64,000 nucleotides of DNA. Source: Verticillium longisporum (Eukaryota; Ascomycota; Sordariomycetes; Glomerellales; Plectosphaerellaceae). Of this stretch, positions 34,531 through 45,034 are shown piece after piece. A model generated the notes under the pieces. It was not told where the DNA came from and did no database searches. It saw only the letters and a program-made list of their open reading frames with translations. The stretch is from NCBI GenBank assembly GCA_019188255.1, contig JAETXT010000011.1:434001-498000 (forward strand), given 5' to 3'. Numbering within the stretch: position 1 is the stretch's first letter; each line of letters opens with the position of its first letter. Made by a program: the position numbers and the translations under genes.

Positions 34531-35672
34531 ATGAGCACCGACTACAAGTTCGAAGGCTGGCTCGGTCTCAGCCCCGAGTCCGCTGAGGGCAAGATGGAGT
34601 GGGGTTCCTTTGAGCCCAAGAAGTGGACTGAGGACGACGTCGACATTCAGATCACACACTGCGGTGTCTGCGGCTCTGACATCCACACTCTCCGCTCCGG
34701 CTGGGGCGCGGCCACGTACCGTAAGTCGAGCGATCTCCCGTAGCCTCTCCGCAAGTGCACACACTTACAAGTACAGCCTGCTGCGTCGGCCACGAGATTG
34801 TTGGCAAGGCCGTCAAGGTCGGTGCCAACGTCAAGCACATCCAGCTGGGCGACCGCGTTGGCGTCGGTGCGCAGGCCCGCGCCTGTCTGCAGGCCGACTG
34901 CCCCGAGTGCTCCATCGGCAAGGAGACGTACTGCTCTCGCGGTAACGTTGGCACGTACAACAGCAAGTACCCTGGCGACGAGGGCCAGTCATTTGGCGGC
35001 TACGCCGACTACAACCGCACCAACGGCAACTTTGTCGTCAAAATCCCCGACGGCATTCCTTCGGAAGAGGCAGCACCCATGCTGTGCGGTGGCGTCACCG
35101 TGTTCGCGCCCCTGAAGCAGAACGGTGCGGGTCCCGGCAAGACGGTCGGCATTGTCGGCGTCGGTGGCCTGGGCCACTTCGGTATTCTCTTCGCCAAGGC
35201 CCTGGGCGCCGACCGCGTTGTGGGCATCTCCCGCAAGAACGACAAGCGCGAGGATGTCCTGAAGCTCGGAGCTGACCAGTACATCGCGACTGGCGAGGAT
35301 GAGGGCTGGGAGAAGAAGAACGCGCGCTCGCTCGACCTCATCATCTGCACCGTCTCCAGCTCCAACATGCCTTACACTGGCTACCTCGGCCTGCTGAAGC
35401 CTGGCGGCAAGCTCGTCCAGGTTGGCGCCCCCGACGGCGGTAACCTGCCCCCTGTCAACGCCTTCTCGCTCATCCTCAACGGTATCAACCTGGGCGGCAG
35501 CCTCATTGGCACCCCCAACGACATTCGCGAGATGCTCGAGCTGGCTGTTGAGAAGAAGGTCAAGCCCTGGGTCGAGACCAGGCCGATGAAGGATGCCAAC
35601 AAGGCCATTGTCGACTTTGAGGCGGGCAAGCCTCGTTACCGCTACGTGTTGGTGAACGAGAAGCACCTGTGA
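34531..35672 (+). CDS. Zinc-dependent NADP(H) alcohol dehydrogenase
   Basis: Two exons (34531-34720 and 34777-35672, 56-nt intron) encode 361 residues, a normal medium-chain dehydrogenase length. The catalytic zinc site is GVCGSDIH plus GHEIVG. A structural zinc lobe ARACLQADCPECSIGKETYC has four Cys. The Rossmann motif GIVGVGGLGHFGILFAKALG sits mid-protein, followed by a Ser-Arg-Lys that suits NADP. The pattern fits the ADH6/ADH7/cinnamyl-alcohol-type subfamily that reduces aldehydes with NADPH in the cytosol. The start at 34531 is preferred over an upstream in-frame ATG at 34480 because MSTDYKFEGW begins the conserved fold. Confidence 0.92.
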
Positions 35673-36920
35673 CTAGATGATCAGATTTCTGGACGGGCGA
35701 TGCTGTAGATAGATACCACGACATGACTGATGAGCGACTGCTGGCATGCATAGACGCATAGAAAAGCATACATAGAAAGCCTTGATTTGGAGACACGGAG
35801 TTTCCCGGTTGCTTGTTCGTTTGTGAGCTGGAGAAGCATGAGAGTGACGCGATGCAACGTGGTGACTGTGTAGCATGTGTCGAACGATTCACTGTTCCTC
35901 AGTTCGGACTCACGGCTGGCGATTGACCAGTGGTTTCGCCTGGCCCCCATTCTGCTTGACGAACTGACCGGTGCGCGTATACGGCACGTTCGAATTGGAT
36001 CAAATCGCGTTAGCCGTAGGGCTACCGGCTGCCGAATTCCAGGGCAGCTTCCTTTCAGGGCAGCTTGCGTGGCTGTGGTGTTGATACGAGATGAGTTGAG
36101 GCCCGTGTGCTGCCATGCCGTCGCGATGTTCCGTCAGCCTGCCTTCCTTTCTTCCTCGAGCTTTCACGATGCACCATTCAGGATAGCCGATCAACCCTCA
36201 GCCACTCCTTCCCATTGAGATCCTTCATCCCTTCCTCCCCTCCTCCACTCCTCCCTTCCTCCCTTGGGACGGCCTCGGTCTCGGGGTCGTCGGTGGCGGC
36301 GTCGTACCTGCCTCCTCCATGCGTGATCTCCACACTAATGTCGTATTAATGTCTCCCAGCACCAATCACATGCTGCGCAGAGCCACCCTTCCCCTATGTC
36401 AGGCACGCCCCGACCAGCGTCCTTCTTCCTTCCCTTCCCCTTCCCCAATTCTTGCTGTGTTCCTCGTCTCAAAAAGTTGGGCGCCTCCTCCCTTCCTCCT
36501 GCTCGCCGTCTCGACCTGCTCCCCACTCCCCACCTTTCTTGCTCTTCAGGTTCTCCATCACTGTTGTGCATCTCTGCATCCACTGTTGTCTCCTTTCTGT
36601 CTACCAACTCACATTCACTTGACTTCATTCATCTCACCTCAACTTCGGTGTCATCTCACCAGACTTTCGCTTCCCTTCCTTCCAACCTTGGACCCTGCGC
36701 CGCTTCTCTTGGCTTTCGCTCTTTTTTCCCCGTCGTCGTTCGCCGCCAACAAGACACTCGTCGCTTGCGAAGCTGCTCGTCAATTGCTCTTCGTCGCTCG
36801 CTCCTCATCGGCCCCTTCAAACCGGTCGCGGGCCTCTTTCCCCCCTATCACGCCCACCGCAATCTCCTCCAGCGCGCACCCACTCTGACCTCCTCACCCA
36901 CCCTTTCGTCTTACGTCACC
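35673..36920. other. Intergenic with long C/T-rich leader
   Basis: The 3' half (about 36210-36920) is strongly pyrimidine-rich, as in promoters and leaders of well-expressed fungal genes. An open frame runs through it into the coding region of the small membrane protein, but its translation is Ser/Pro/Leu low complexity and is not taken as coding. Confidence 0.45.
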
Positions 36921-37361
36921 ATGACCCTGTCATCACCATCCAACCACAGCCTCGTTGCTGTGATGCTCGTGCTTGGCACATTTTCTCAAACCGCCTTGGC
37001 ACAGCTGGCCAAGCGTAATGACAACTCCACCCCCGCCGAACGCAAGAGGACCATCGCCATTGTCATCGGCACTATCGTGTACGAACCCCGTCCCGTCTTT
37101 TTTCTCTTGCCTGATTCTAACAATCACAGTGGCGTCGGCCTTGTCGGTGGCCTCATCCTCCTCGCCTTCTTGCACCGTCGCATGCAGCGTCGCGACCGCA
37201 AGGAAGCCGAGGATGACGCCCATCTCGAGCTCGAGGGCGATATCGACGACTCGGACTACCCTGCCATGCCGCGCCCCAGCAAGCAGCGTGAGGGCCAGGC
37301 CCCAGCGAACCCATTTGAGCCGCCGCGTGACCGCCCTTATGAGAACGGCGACCTGAAATGA
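36921..37361 (+). CDS. Small single-pass membrane protein
   Basis: Exons 36921-37078 and 37130-37361 (51-nt intron with branch-like TCTAAC) encode 129 residues. A signal peptide (to TALAQ) is followed by a short basic outer segment. Then comes one transmembrane helix completed across the intron (IAIVIGTIVVGVGLVGGLILLAFL, about 24 residues, here described as residues 45-68), a basic stop-transfer RRMQRRDRK, and an acidic then Pro-rich cytoplasmic tail ending NPFEPPRDRPYENGDLK. The NPF and PxxP-like elements could bind trafficking or SH3 proteins, but that is inference. No known family is recognised. Confidence 0.75.
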   Translation: MTLSSPSNHSLVAVMLVLGTFSQTALAQLAKRNDNSTPAERKRTIAIVIGTIVYEPRPVFFLLPDSNNHSGVGLVGGLILLAFLHRRMQRRDRKEAEDDAHLELEGDIDDSDYPAMPRPSKQREGQAPANPFEPPRDRPYENGDLK

Positions 37362-38430
37362 GCAGGCTGAGAAATGCCTCTTCACTTCTGCGCAGACGGC
37401 GGACTCGCTCCGTGTACGTCTGTGAGGCCTCACCAACAAGGTGTTTCGGTCACGTCTTGGCTTCATCCGGGTCAGGGAATCAAGTAATGCTGTTTGGGAA
37501 TACTATGGGTCTGGCGTTGTCTTGGCTATTCTTCCGTATCACCGCACGTCGAACGCGTCTCGTCTAGGCGACTGTTGTATATCACCGTCGGCGTATCTGG
37601 ATTTCTTTTCTTCTTCTTCAGTGGCCAGTCCGTGCCCATGTGTATGCCTTGCTGCTTGCTCGTCATGGAGGTTCGCGCCAAGTAACACGGCTCCCGTGAC
37701 AGTCGCCTGCGTCTCAGTCTCCGAGACAGTGAGCCACGTTCTCATCGCTTGTACCCCGTGTCACTGTGCTCGCCAAGCTCCAGGCGCTGACGGCCGGAAA
37801 CCCCGCAAGACCCTCCCGCGGCGGTGGTGAGTGATGCCGACACGCAGAGCAATTGCCGGCTGCCTCGAGGCCGCCGCTTAGTTGAAAATGCCGCTTAGTT
37901 CGACGCCGCTTAGGTCGACAATGCTGCTGGAAGCACAAAAAACAAAAGTCCCCCAGGCACCAGGATCACAGCCCTGCCAGCCACCGCATCCAGTCCGCTG
38001 CGCCGCTCCAGCCGCGCTGAGAAACGCGGTGCACGCCGGCCGAGGGAGCGTCGACGCAGCCCGCCCCGCCCGGCTCAGGCTACCCAATGCGGCCCGCGGC
38101 AGCGGCGCAGCGCAGCTAGCCCCTGGCATACTCGTTTCGTCCGCCAATGGCGCGGCCTGCAGAGACGGGATCGTAGAATTTAAGCTCATCTGGCTGTGCC
38201 TCCAGGCTCACGTCAGAGAAATGGGGGGTTGCATGTAGGCGCGGAGGATGATTCGGTCTGTTGACGGGTATAAAGAAAGAAGGCGGACGGCGGCGTCACG
38301 ATGAACATGTCGCGATACTTCAGTCTTGGTGCAAACCACGACAGCAACTGCCATGCATCTAGCGGGAAGGGAAAAACCCACCAGATACATCAGCACCATT
38401 AATCTTGCATTAGACTACCCACGCAACAGC
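37362..38430. other. Intergenic, with TATA box of next gene
   Basis: About 1.07 kb without genes. A short GC-rich, Ala/Arg-coding-like segment near 37960-38160 has open frames on both strands but looks like compositional bias. TATAAA at 38269-38274 precedes the next gene. Confidence 0.4.
38269..38274 (+). promoter_or_regulatory. TATA box of Kre9/KNH-like gene
   Basis: TATAAA lies about 160 nt upstream of the ATG at 38431. Confidence 0.45.
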
Positions 38431-38943
38431 ATGCGCATCTCCGTTCTCGCCCTCGCGGCCGCCCTCCCGTCAGCGCTCGCCTTCGAGATGACCTCGCCCC
38501 AGCCAGGATCCGCCCTCAACCTCAACGACACGTCGATCAAGCTCACGTGGAAACCCACCGATAGCAGCGACAGCGCCCTAAGCTCGGTGACCATCGGCTG
38601 GCTCCTCCAGAGCCAGGGAAAGACTGTCGCGGGCGCCGGGTACGCGAGCACCGGCGACATTGCGGTCAACGTCAGCCAGCCGCGGGTCACGTCGTACGAC
38701 TGGGATCCGGCGCAGGCAAGGGAGGCGCTGGCCAACATACTTCCGCAGGGCAACGGGGCGGTCACCTTCTACCTGCGGTGGGTGCACGGTTCGGCGACGT
38801 ACGGCCTAGGAGCCGGCTCGGCGGTGGAGTATAGCCTCGAGGGGATTGAGAGGTCCGAGTTGGAGTCGGGGGCGGGTGGCCTCTCGGCTGGGATCTGGGC
38901 TGCCGCTTGGGCTGGGCTTGCGGCTGTCATGTGGATTGCTTGA
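38431..38943 (+). CDS. Kre9/KNH-like GPI-anchored wall protein
   Basis: A single exon encodes 170 residues. A signal peptide (MRISVLALAAALPSALA) is followed by an immunoglobulin-like domain with the family features F-x-M-T-S-P-x-P-G, IKLTWKP, VTIGWLLQ and TFYLRWVHG. This is the Ser/Thr-rich GPI-anchored membrane family related to the yeast Kre9/Knh1 N-terminal domain. It ends with a small-residue site and a hydrophobic tail (GGLSAGIWAAAWAGLAAVMW) that looks like a GPI signal. Expected at the plasma membrane or cell wall. The start is the second possible Met; the upstream frame from 38326 lacks a signal peptide. Confidence 0.85.
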   Translation: MRISVLALAAALPSALAFEMTSPQPGSALNLNDTSIKLTWKPTDSSDSALSSVTIGWLLQSQGKTVAGAGYASTGDIAVNVSQPRVTSYDWDPAQAREALANILPQGNGAVTFYLRWVHGSATYGLGAGSAVEYSLEGIERSELESGAGGLSAGIWAAAWAGLAAVMWIA

Positions 38944-39258
38944 GGGGACCAGGGTCATGGGGTTCCGACTTCGGTGTGCATGACGACCGGCGTTTGGTCA
39001 ATGGCTTGTCTTGGTGTCTGCTGCATGGTGTTTGGTGGTGTTTGTCGCGTTCCTACTTGGATCCTGATTAGAGTACCAGGGGCTTGCCCTTGACGATTAG
39101 ACCAACTCACTGCCCACAAGAAATTCCTTCGGCGATGATACAAAGAGGATGAATTTGGAGTTAAACGACCTGCAACTACTAACACCTCGATCATCTTCGA
39201 GGAGGCATCGTATCACCCCCTTTGGCGTAGTGTCATTGACCACAACGAGCGCCCTGTC

Positions 39259-40136
39259 CTACTGCTGTGTTTCACCCGCAAATTGTGCCATCGTAGCATT
39301 GAGGCTGGAGAGCAACGCATGTATGTTGCCGAGTCCGGCTTCCAACTTGGACGACAAGTTGGACACCTCTTGTTTGATGTGTCGCAACTCTTCCAGCATT
39401 CTTTGATACATATCGCGTTCCTCTGAATCGTCGGCCGGGATGAGGGGCACGTCCCATACGCCTGGGGGAACCGGCAACTGCGCAGGCTGCGACGAAGCCA
39501 CAGGTTCGCTTTGCAGATTAGATGCCGGGTCAGGCAGAGGAAACAAATCGAGGGGTAGTTGGGGTGGATCAGGGAGGCCAAGCAGTGGCATCTGCGGAGG
39601 CTGGGACAAAGCCATAGGGTCGCTTTGCAGAAAACTTGCCGGATCAGACTCAGGAAACAAATCGAGGGGTAGTTGGGGCGAATCAGGGAGGCCGAGCAGT
39701 GGCATCTGTAAGCAAGCACGTCAGCGTCGCGTTCTTCTTGAAGACCGTGTATGGACGAATCCTTTTTTACGTAGGGGTTGGGGTTCCACGGCCGTGGCTG
39801 TTGAATGAAAGTGTCGGTGGCAGGCTGGTTGTCCTGCGTTGGCAGTTCCTGCGGGGGCGGGTCCTTTTTCATCCGTTTGCTCGGTTGACTGCTCTGCGAT
39901 GACTCGCAAGTCGTCTCTGAGGCGTCTTCTTGCGTTGGCGGTTTCTTGCTACTGTGTTTGTTCTTTCGACTGCTCCGTGTCGCCTTGCGTGTCGCCTTTG
40001 GAGAGTTCCCTTGAGCTGTGTGTACTTCATGGGTCGGGTCACTCGGTCGACTGCGTCGTGATGATTTGCGTTTCGTGACGAGGGAGGTGCTCTGCGGCCC
40101 ATCATTTCGCGAATGGTGCGATGGTTCGTCACTCAT
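39259..40136 (-). CDS. Repeat-containing basic protein with C-terminal coiled coil
   Basis: Exon 1 (39771-40136) and exon 2 (39259-39705) joined over a 65-nt intron (GTAAAA...TACAG, branch-like GCTGAC) give 270 residues in a continuous frame. The N-terminal half is Ser/Lys/Arg/Pro-rich with basic clusters (KRKSSRRSR, SRKNKHSSKKPP, SKRMKK) that look like nuclear localisation signals. Exon 2 starts with two tandem copies of a roughly 38-residue unit (MPLLGLPD-PPQLPLDLFP type) and ends with a heptad-like helix (EERDMYQRMLEELRHIKQEV). No known domain is recognised. Its DNA-level repeats (39540-39705) suggest recent internal duplication. Confidence 0.62.
39525..39705 (-). repeat. In-frame internal duplication
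   Basis: Two copies of a roughly 114-nt unit within exon 2 encode near-identical Pro/Leu-rich blocks; sequences such as AATCGAGGGGTAGTTGGGG occur twice. It lies within the repeat-containing protein gene. Confidence 0.6.
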
Positions 40137-40867
40137 GGCGAGTAGATGATGCTTGATATGGGGTGTCGGTATGAGTATGCGAGCATGTAAGACTGGCATG
40201 TTGATGCAGAGGTATGTCAGATGGAGCGTGGAAGAATTTCGGTGGGTATGAGAAGTGTCTCCCGTTCCAGCCATGATGGCAAGCAGGCACCTTGGCACGT
40301 AAGGCCTCCTACACGTAAGGCCTCCTACACGCAAGGCCTCCTACACGCAAGGTAGGTTCTTTAGGTAAAGGTGCGTCACGACCCAGATGTCGGGAAGGTG
40401 AGGACTTGGATAAGGCAGGTTCTGTCCGGCCTGTGCCTTCTGACCAGCTGGCCTTCGAAAGTGCCTTCTTAGGTACATCGGCCAAAGGAACACGGTCTGA
40501 CCTGTCCTCTCCATGTCGATAACGATTTTCTTCTACCAGGTGTAAGGGACGCAGGCAGGTCCTTGGTGAGAATTGGCCCAGAATCTTGCACTCTCCCAGG
40601 AAAAGCTGGGGCTGAACGCTTCGGTCAGAGGCTTAGAACCCATTCTTCATCATCAGATCAGACGTCCGTCTCTCAGCATCACATGCGATACTTGTAACCA
40701 TCCCACCTAGCATGCCGACTCTATCAACCGAGGACCGGAACTGACGTCTCGCATGGCGGCAGCATGTGGTTGCATGTCCCATTGATCAAAAGGGACGCAG
40801 ATCTTGGCAGAACATCTTGGTCCGTCCAATTTCATCATTGAAGCGCGCTACCTCCTACACACCGCCC
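40137..40867. other. Intergenic between two minus-strand genes
   Basis: About 730 bp with no gene. It contains the 16-bp tandem repeat at 40297-40352, in the promoter region of the repeat-containing protein. Confidence 0.4.
40297..40352. repeat. 16-bp tandem repeat, 3.5 copies
   Basis: The unit ACGTAAGGCCTCCTAC (later copies ACGCAAGG...) is repeated head to tail, starting at 40297, 40313, 40329 and 40345, the last incomplete. It lies about 160 bp upstream of the ATG at 40136 on the minus strand and could be a promoter minisatellite. Confidence 0.8.
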
Positions 40868-42117
40868 TCACGCCTTCGTCTGCTTCAGCAGGTCCGAGAT
40901 CCTCACCATGCTGACAGTCACCTTGTTGGTGGTGCTCGGCGGCAGCTTACCGGCGCCCATGATGAGCAGGAAGTCGGGGTCCTCCTCCATGACGCGAATG
41001 TGCCTCGTGTACGCCGCATCCTCGGGCACCGTGTACGCGAGCCAGGCGTCGGGCGCGCCGCCCTCGGTGTTGATGTACAGGTCCTTGCTGCCGCTGCTGA
41101 CAATGATGGACCCGTGGCAGCCGCCGACGGGCGACCAGACGACGACGGGGCTGCTGATGGGAAAGGCGCCGCCGGGGACGGGGTTGCGGTTCGTCGCGTT
41201 GATGTAGAGCGGCTCGGCGTCGGCGAAACGGCGTGGGTCCGCGGCGATGCGGTAGTAGAGCGGGAACGTGTAGGGTGTGAGGATGTCGGCGCCGCCCCAC
41301 TCGTACGCGTAGATGTAGTCGCCCTTGGGCAGCTTGGCGACGTACGGCATGCCGGGGCGGTCCGTGTAGCGGGGCTCTGAGATGTCAATGACAACGTCGG
41401 ACCAGCTGCGGAGGTCCTTGGTCGTCTGGTGCGAGATCTCCTGGCCGTGCTCGGCCGAGCGCTGGTCGGCGTAGTAGAGGATGAGCTCGTCCTTGTAGAT
41501 GCTGCCTGCTGTCAGTTTGTGTTTCAGACAAGCTTATGTTTCCAGAAATGTATGTTTCCAGACAAACACTATGGGGAGGAAAGAAAGGCAATAACGTACA
41601 TAATCATGGGCTCCCAGACAGGCGTCTCCTCGTTGTTGGGAATGGCCCGACCGCCAGAGGCAACGTGCGAGACGAATTCCCAGGTGCGGCCCTTGTCGAG
41701 CGAAGCATACACATCAATGCGCGTCTGGCTGAGGTCGGTGGGGATGCTGTTGGACGCCGCGAGGACGGTGCCGGCCGGGAAGCCACCAAAATCCTGGCGC
41801 AGCTCGTACAGGAAGGGCTGGTAGCGCAAGCCCCAGCCGTTGACCTGGTCGGTGACACGCCCGACCTCGCCCCACGACAGACCGCCATCGGTGGACTCGT
41901 AGATGGGGTGCCACACCAGGGGTGGCTCAGGCGAGTAGTTCTCCCACGTGGCGAGGAGGCGACCGTCGGTGAGCTGGACGGTGCGCGGGTAGAGAACGCG
42001 GGGGTCGGTGTAGTTGGACGGCGGCTGGAAGATGAGCTTGCGGTCGAACGTCTCGAGGGCCGACGTCAGCGACAGGCTCAGGGCGCTGACGGCCGCGAAG
42101 AGGGCGGAGCGGAGCAT
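40868..42117 (-). CDS. Secreted GH93-like (sialidase-fold) glycoside hydrolase
   Basis: Exon 1 (41600-42117) and exon 2 (40868-41501) with a 98-nt intron give 383 residues. A signal peptide (MLRSALFAAVSALSLSLTSA) is followed by a six-bladed sialidase-type propeller. Blade motifs include YPRTVQLTDGRLLATWENYS, ESTDGGLSWGEV and ASLDKGRTWEFVS (Asp-box S-x-D-x-G-x-x-W), then PNNEETPVWEPM, YYADQRSAEHGQ, YTDRPGMPYVAKLP, and SSPVVVWSPVGG. This matches fungal exo-arabinanase-like GH93/sialidase-family proteins acting on plant cell-wall arabinan. The exact substrate is not decided by sequence. The start has a TATA box about 100 nt upstream. Confidence 0.88.
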
Positions 42118-42217
42118 GATGGAGGGTCTCTGGGATAGCGTCTCTTGTGGGAAAAGCAGCTCCTGGCCTGGAGGGAGTCTCTCTTCAGCAAGAGGGAGCG
42201 AAGGGAAGTCGCCAGTG

Positions 42218-42223
42218 TTTATA
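42218..42223 (-). promoter_or_regulatory. TATA box of GH93-like gene
   Basis: TATAAA on the minus strand about 100 nt upstream of the ATG at 42117. Confidence 0.5.
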
Positions 42224-43036
42224 GAGAATCATCTCGGCGATGCGACATGTCCACGCGACCATGGCATGACGATGCGACAACTGCCCTCCCTCGGCAACGG
42301 GACAATCACTTCGAGCTTCTCCCCAACAGAATGACAACATCGCCAAATCGGCCGACCGTTGAACCATGCAGTACAGCAGCGTGGCGTTGGCGGCCCCATT
42401 GGCCTCGGCATGCGCTCCAAACAAAAGCCGGCGCGAGATTGACACCATTCCCAAATCCGAATCGCGGGCCGACCATTATGTCAACCCCAACAATGAGTGC
42501 GGGGATTCATGCGGGGAAACTCCTGGAAGTGCCGTGTTGTGGGCGACAGGAGGCGGTTATACCCCTGGCCGGGTGAGATGCGCACCAGTCACAATGGAGA
42601 ACTCCTGCAGGACTTCGGAGGCGGAGAGACGAGGTGGCTGGCAAATCTGCAAAGCTGCCAGGCAAAAGGGCGGGAGGAAGAGGGGCGCTTCCCGCAGGTT
42701 ATCAGCCGATTGGAGGCGGCATATTCTTCCTTTGCCCTCTCCTTCGCACAAGGTTAGGTGTAACGGTTTTGTCCGAGTTTGTGAGTGGAGGGCTGCTGAC
42801 ATGGCGGAGGTTCTGCTCGGTCTTCGGAGGGTAAAGACCGGGAGATGGGTGGGGGTTATTGTTGATTTGCTTCCTGAGGCTCGAAGCTTTTCTGAGTGTC
42901 GTTGGACATCGTGGGAAGGGCGCTGACCTCGCTGGCGGTGTATGGTCAGCTCGGTTCTTTATGGGGGACGGCCAGCAACCCATATTCCCTCGAGGCATGC
43001 CAACCGCAGTGCAGGGGCTCAAGTCGCGGCCGCGCG

Positions 43037-43080
43037 GCGGGCACGTGTCGGACTGTGGGCGGGCACGTGTCGGACTGTGC
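43037..43080. repeat. 22-bp tandem duplication with CACGTG core
   Basis: Two direct copies of GCGGGCACGTGTCGGACTGT(GG/GC), each containing the palindrome CACGTG, a bHLH-type binding core. No gene start lies close by. Confidence 0.75.
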
Positions 43081-44933
43081 CCGTTCGATGTCTGGTAGCC
43101 TCCACCTGGCCGGTGAGAGATGAGACGGCCCTCAACCTGAACCCATCACACACGAGGTAAACCGCAAATGTGCACTTGTCCCAAAACAGTAATTTTAGAG
43201 TTGAGGGGGAGCGGACCCTGACCCAGGCTTTCTGTCGGTCGGTTCCGCGGCATGATTACGAGGCTAAGTGCGCCCCTTATTTTGGCTGATGAAATTTTGA
43301 CTTGCCATGGTGATGCTTGTTGTTGCGCCCTTCAACTCACTACCGTTTGAGCATGAAGACTGGTTGCGCAGGGGATGAGCATCATTATGCTCAATATCTA
43401 TCATGCGCAATCCCGTCGGCGGGATGTCCGTGTGGTACCAGGTGGACCTAGATGCGCTGCACCCGAACCCTGAGTCCAATTCCATCACGGTGATATCGTG
43501 GCCAGAGGTAATCACTCTCAATTCTGCCGAGGTTATATCTGTGGGCAGCAGTGGCCGCATCAGTAAAGTCAAGACAGGAACAAAGGTCCTGATGACAAGA
43601 GGTTGTTAGCATCGCAATACAGTGAACAGGATATAGTCGCCAGCGCAGTTGCCCTTCTGGTTTTCCTCGAGCTGCCATACTTCCCATTGCATCGTATCAT
43701 CGAGGGGTTTTTGCTGACGTGGTTGCGTACAATGCTTCAAAGGATGAAGCTAGAGCCATACAAGCAAGCACTCTCAGAGCCGGCTCCCAAACGCTTGTTG
43801 GATGAACCACGTTGATGACGCGTCTACCAAAGCATACCGAAAAGACGCAGCCTAACCTTGCTCGAAGCAACGTACGTGGTACTCTGGCTTGCAGCTAGGG
43901 TCAAAAGATTTAGTGACGAAACAGGAAGCTGTCAAGGGGATATGCAGGGGTGAGGATCGTAGCTGCAACACTTGGTTTGCCTCCCGCCAGGCTGATGTGG
44001 GTGGTTCGGGTAGAGTGACCAGGGTGCGTTGTTGGTGCACCGCTGGAGTGGTTCGGTTTGGTGGACCAGGCCTCGTTTGATGCCGGGGAGGGAAGACGAA
44101 AGACCATTGGTGAGCCTTGATGCGGTGTCAGGGTGGCCAGAGATCTTTGATGGAAAGTGAAGGCTCCGCTAGGCTATACGATCACCAAGATCAGCAAGGC
44201 AATGGATCATGGAAGGACGTAGTCGACAAGGGTCAATCCCGCGGCGAGTCTGCCTCCACGACAAGGCCCGAAAGGAAAATCACAAACCAAAGGCTTGAGC
44301 TTCCGTGGGGCAGGTTTCAAAAGTTACAGAAATGCCCGAAGCGGTAGGTAACTTGGTAGATGATCGGAGGCAAGATTACTGACTGTGCTGGTTCGAGCGT
44401 CATGCTTGGACTTTATCGGCGGCTGGAACGAGGGGCGGTATTTGCGTTGTCTTCGTGCAGGAGAAAAGAGGCAGAGGCAGAACGGAAGACCCGGTCATTC
44501 AAGAGACGACCTGACGTTACTTTTGTTGAAGCTGCTTTGACGACGTAGTAAGAACCCGAGCGCTTGTGGTAACAAGATCCGACATGCGCAATAGATATTA
44601 TCGTTGGCTTTCCTGTCGGTCCCAGCGTTAGGGATACTTAACAACCTTCTCTTATGGCAGCTCCAAGTCTTTTTGCAATGATGAATCCTCGAAAGTCGAC
44701 AGTCATCAAAGGCGCCGCGTTGTTATTAGATGCTGACGTGACCAGAAACTGGTCAACAGATCATGCGTTGACGGGCATATAGAAGAATCAGCTCCACATG
44801 TTTAGACTGTCGGAAAGCCTTTTATACGCAGGGTATGGGGTCGAATACAAAGGCAGTCGGTTTAAAGTTGTGGGAAAGGCGCATCGAATTTGGAAGTTAT
44901 ACAGGCAACGAAAGATGAATATCTGTGTCCTGT

Positions 44934-45034
44934 TATCTTGTATCGTCAAACCAACCTCTTCAATGGTACCCTAACCCCTGTCTGTTCTTTGGGTTAGGGT
45001 ACCATTGAAGAGGTTGGTTTGACGATACAAGATA
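44934..45034. repeat. Perfect 44-bp inverted repeat (hairpin)
   Basis: The left arm (44934-44977) is the exact reverse complement of the right arm (44991-45034), with a 13-nt spacer. The inner ends of the arms read CCCTAACCC and GGGTTAGGG, telomere-like. No flanking direct repeat is seen. A transcript through it would fold into a perfect 44-bp stem. Confidence 0.92.

Noticed and set aside
36319..36888. 189-codon frame upstream of the small membrane protein
   Set aside because: Low-complexity Ser/Pro/Leu translation of a pyrimidine-rich leader.
40297..40352. Possible CRISPR-like array
   Set aside because: The repeats are directly adjacent with no spacers, and this is a eukaryotic genome.
42366..42926. 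186-codon plus-strand frame in the intergenic region
   Set aside because: Overlapping frames of similar length occur on both strands, there is no domain or signal peptide, and Arg/Ala/Gly composition suggests chance.
44934..45034. MITE or other DNA transposon
   Set aside because: The inverted repeat makes up nearly the whole element and no target-site duplication flanks it.
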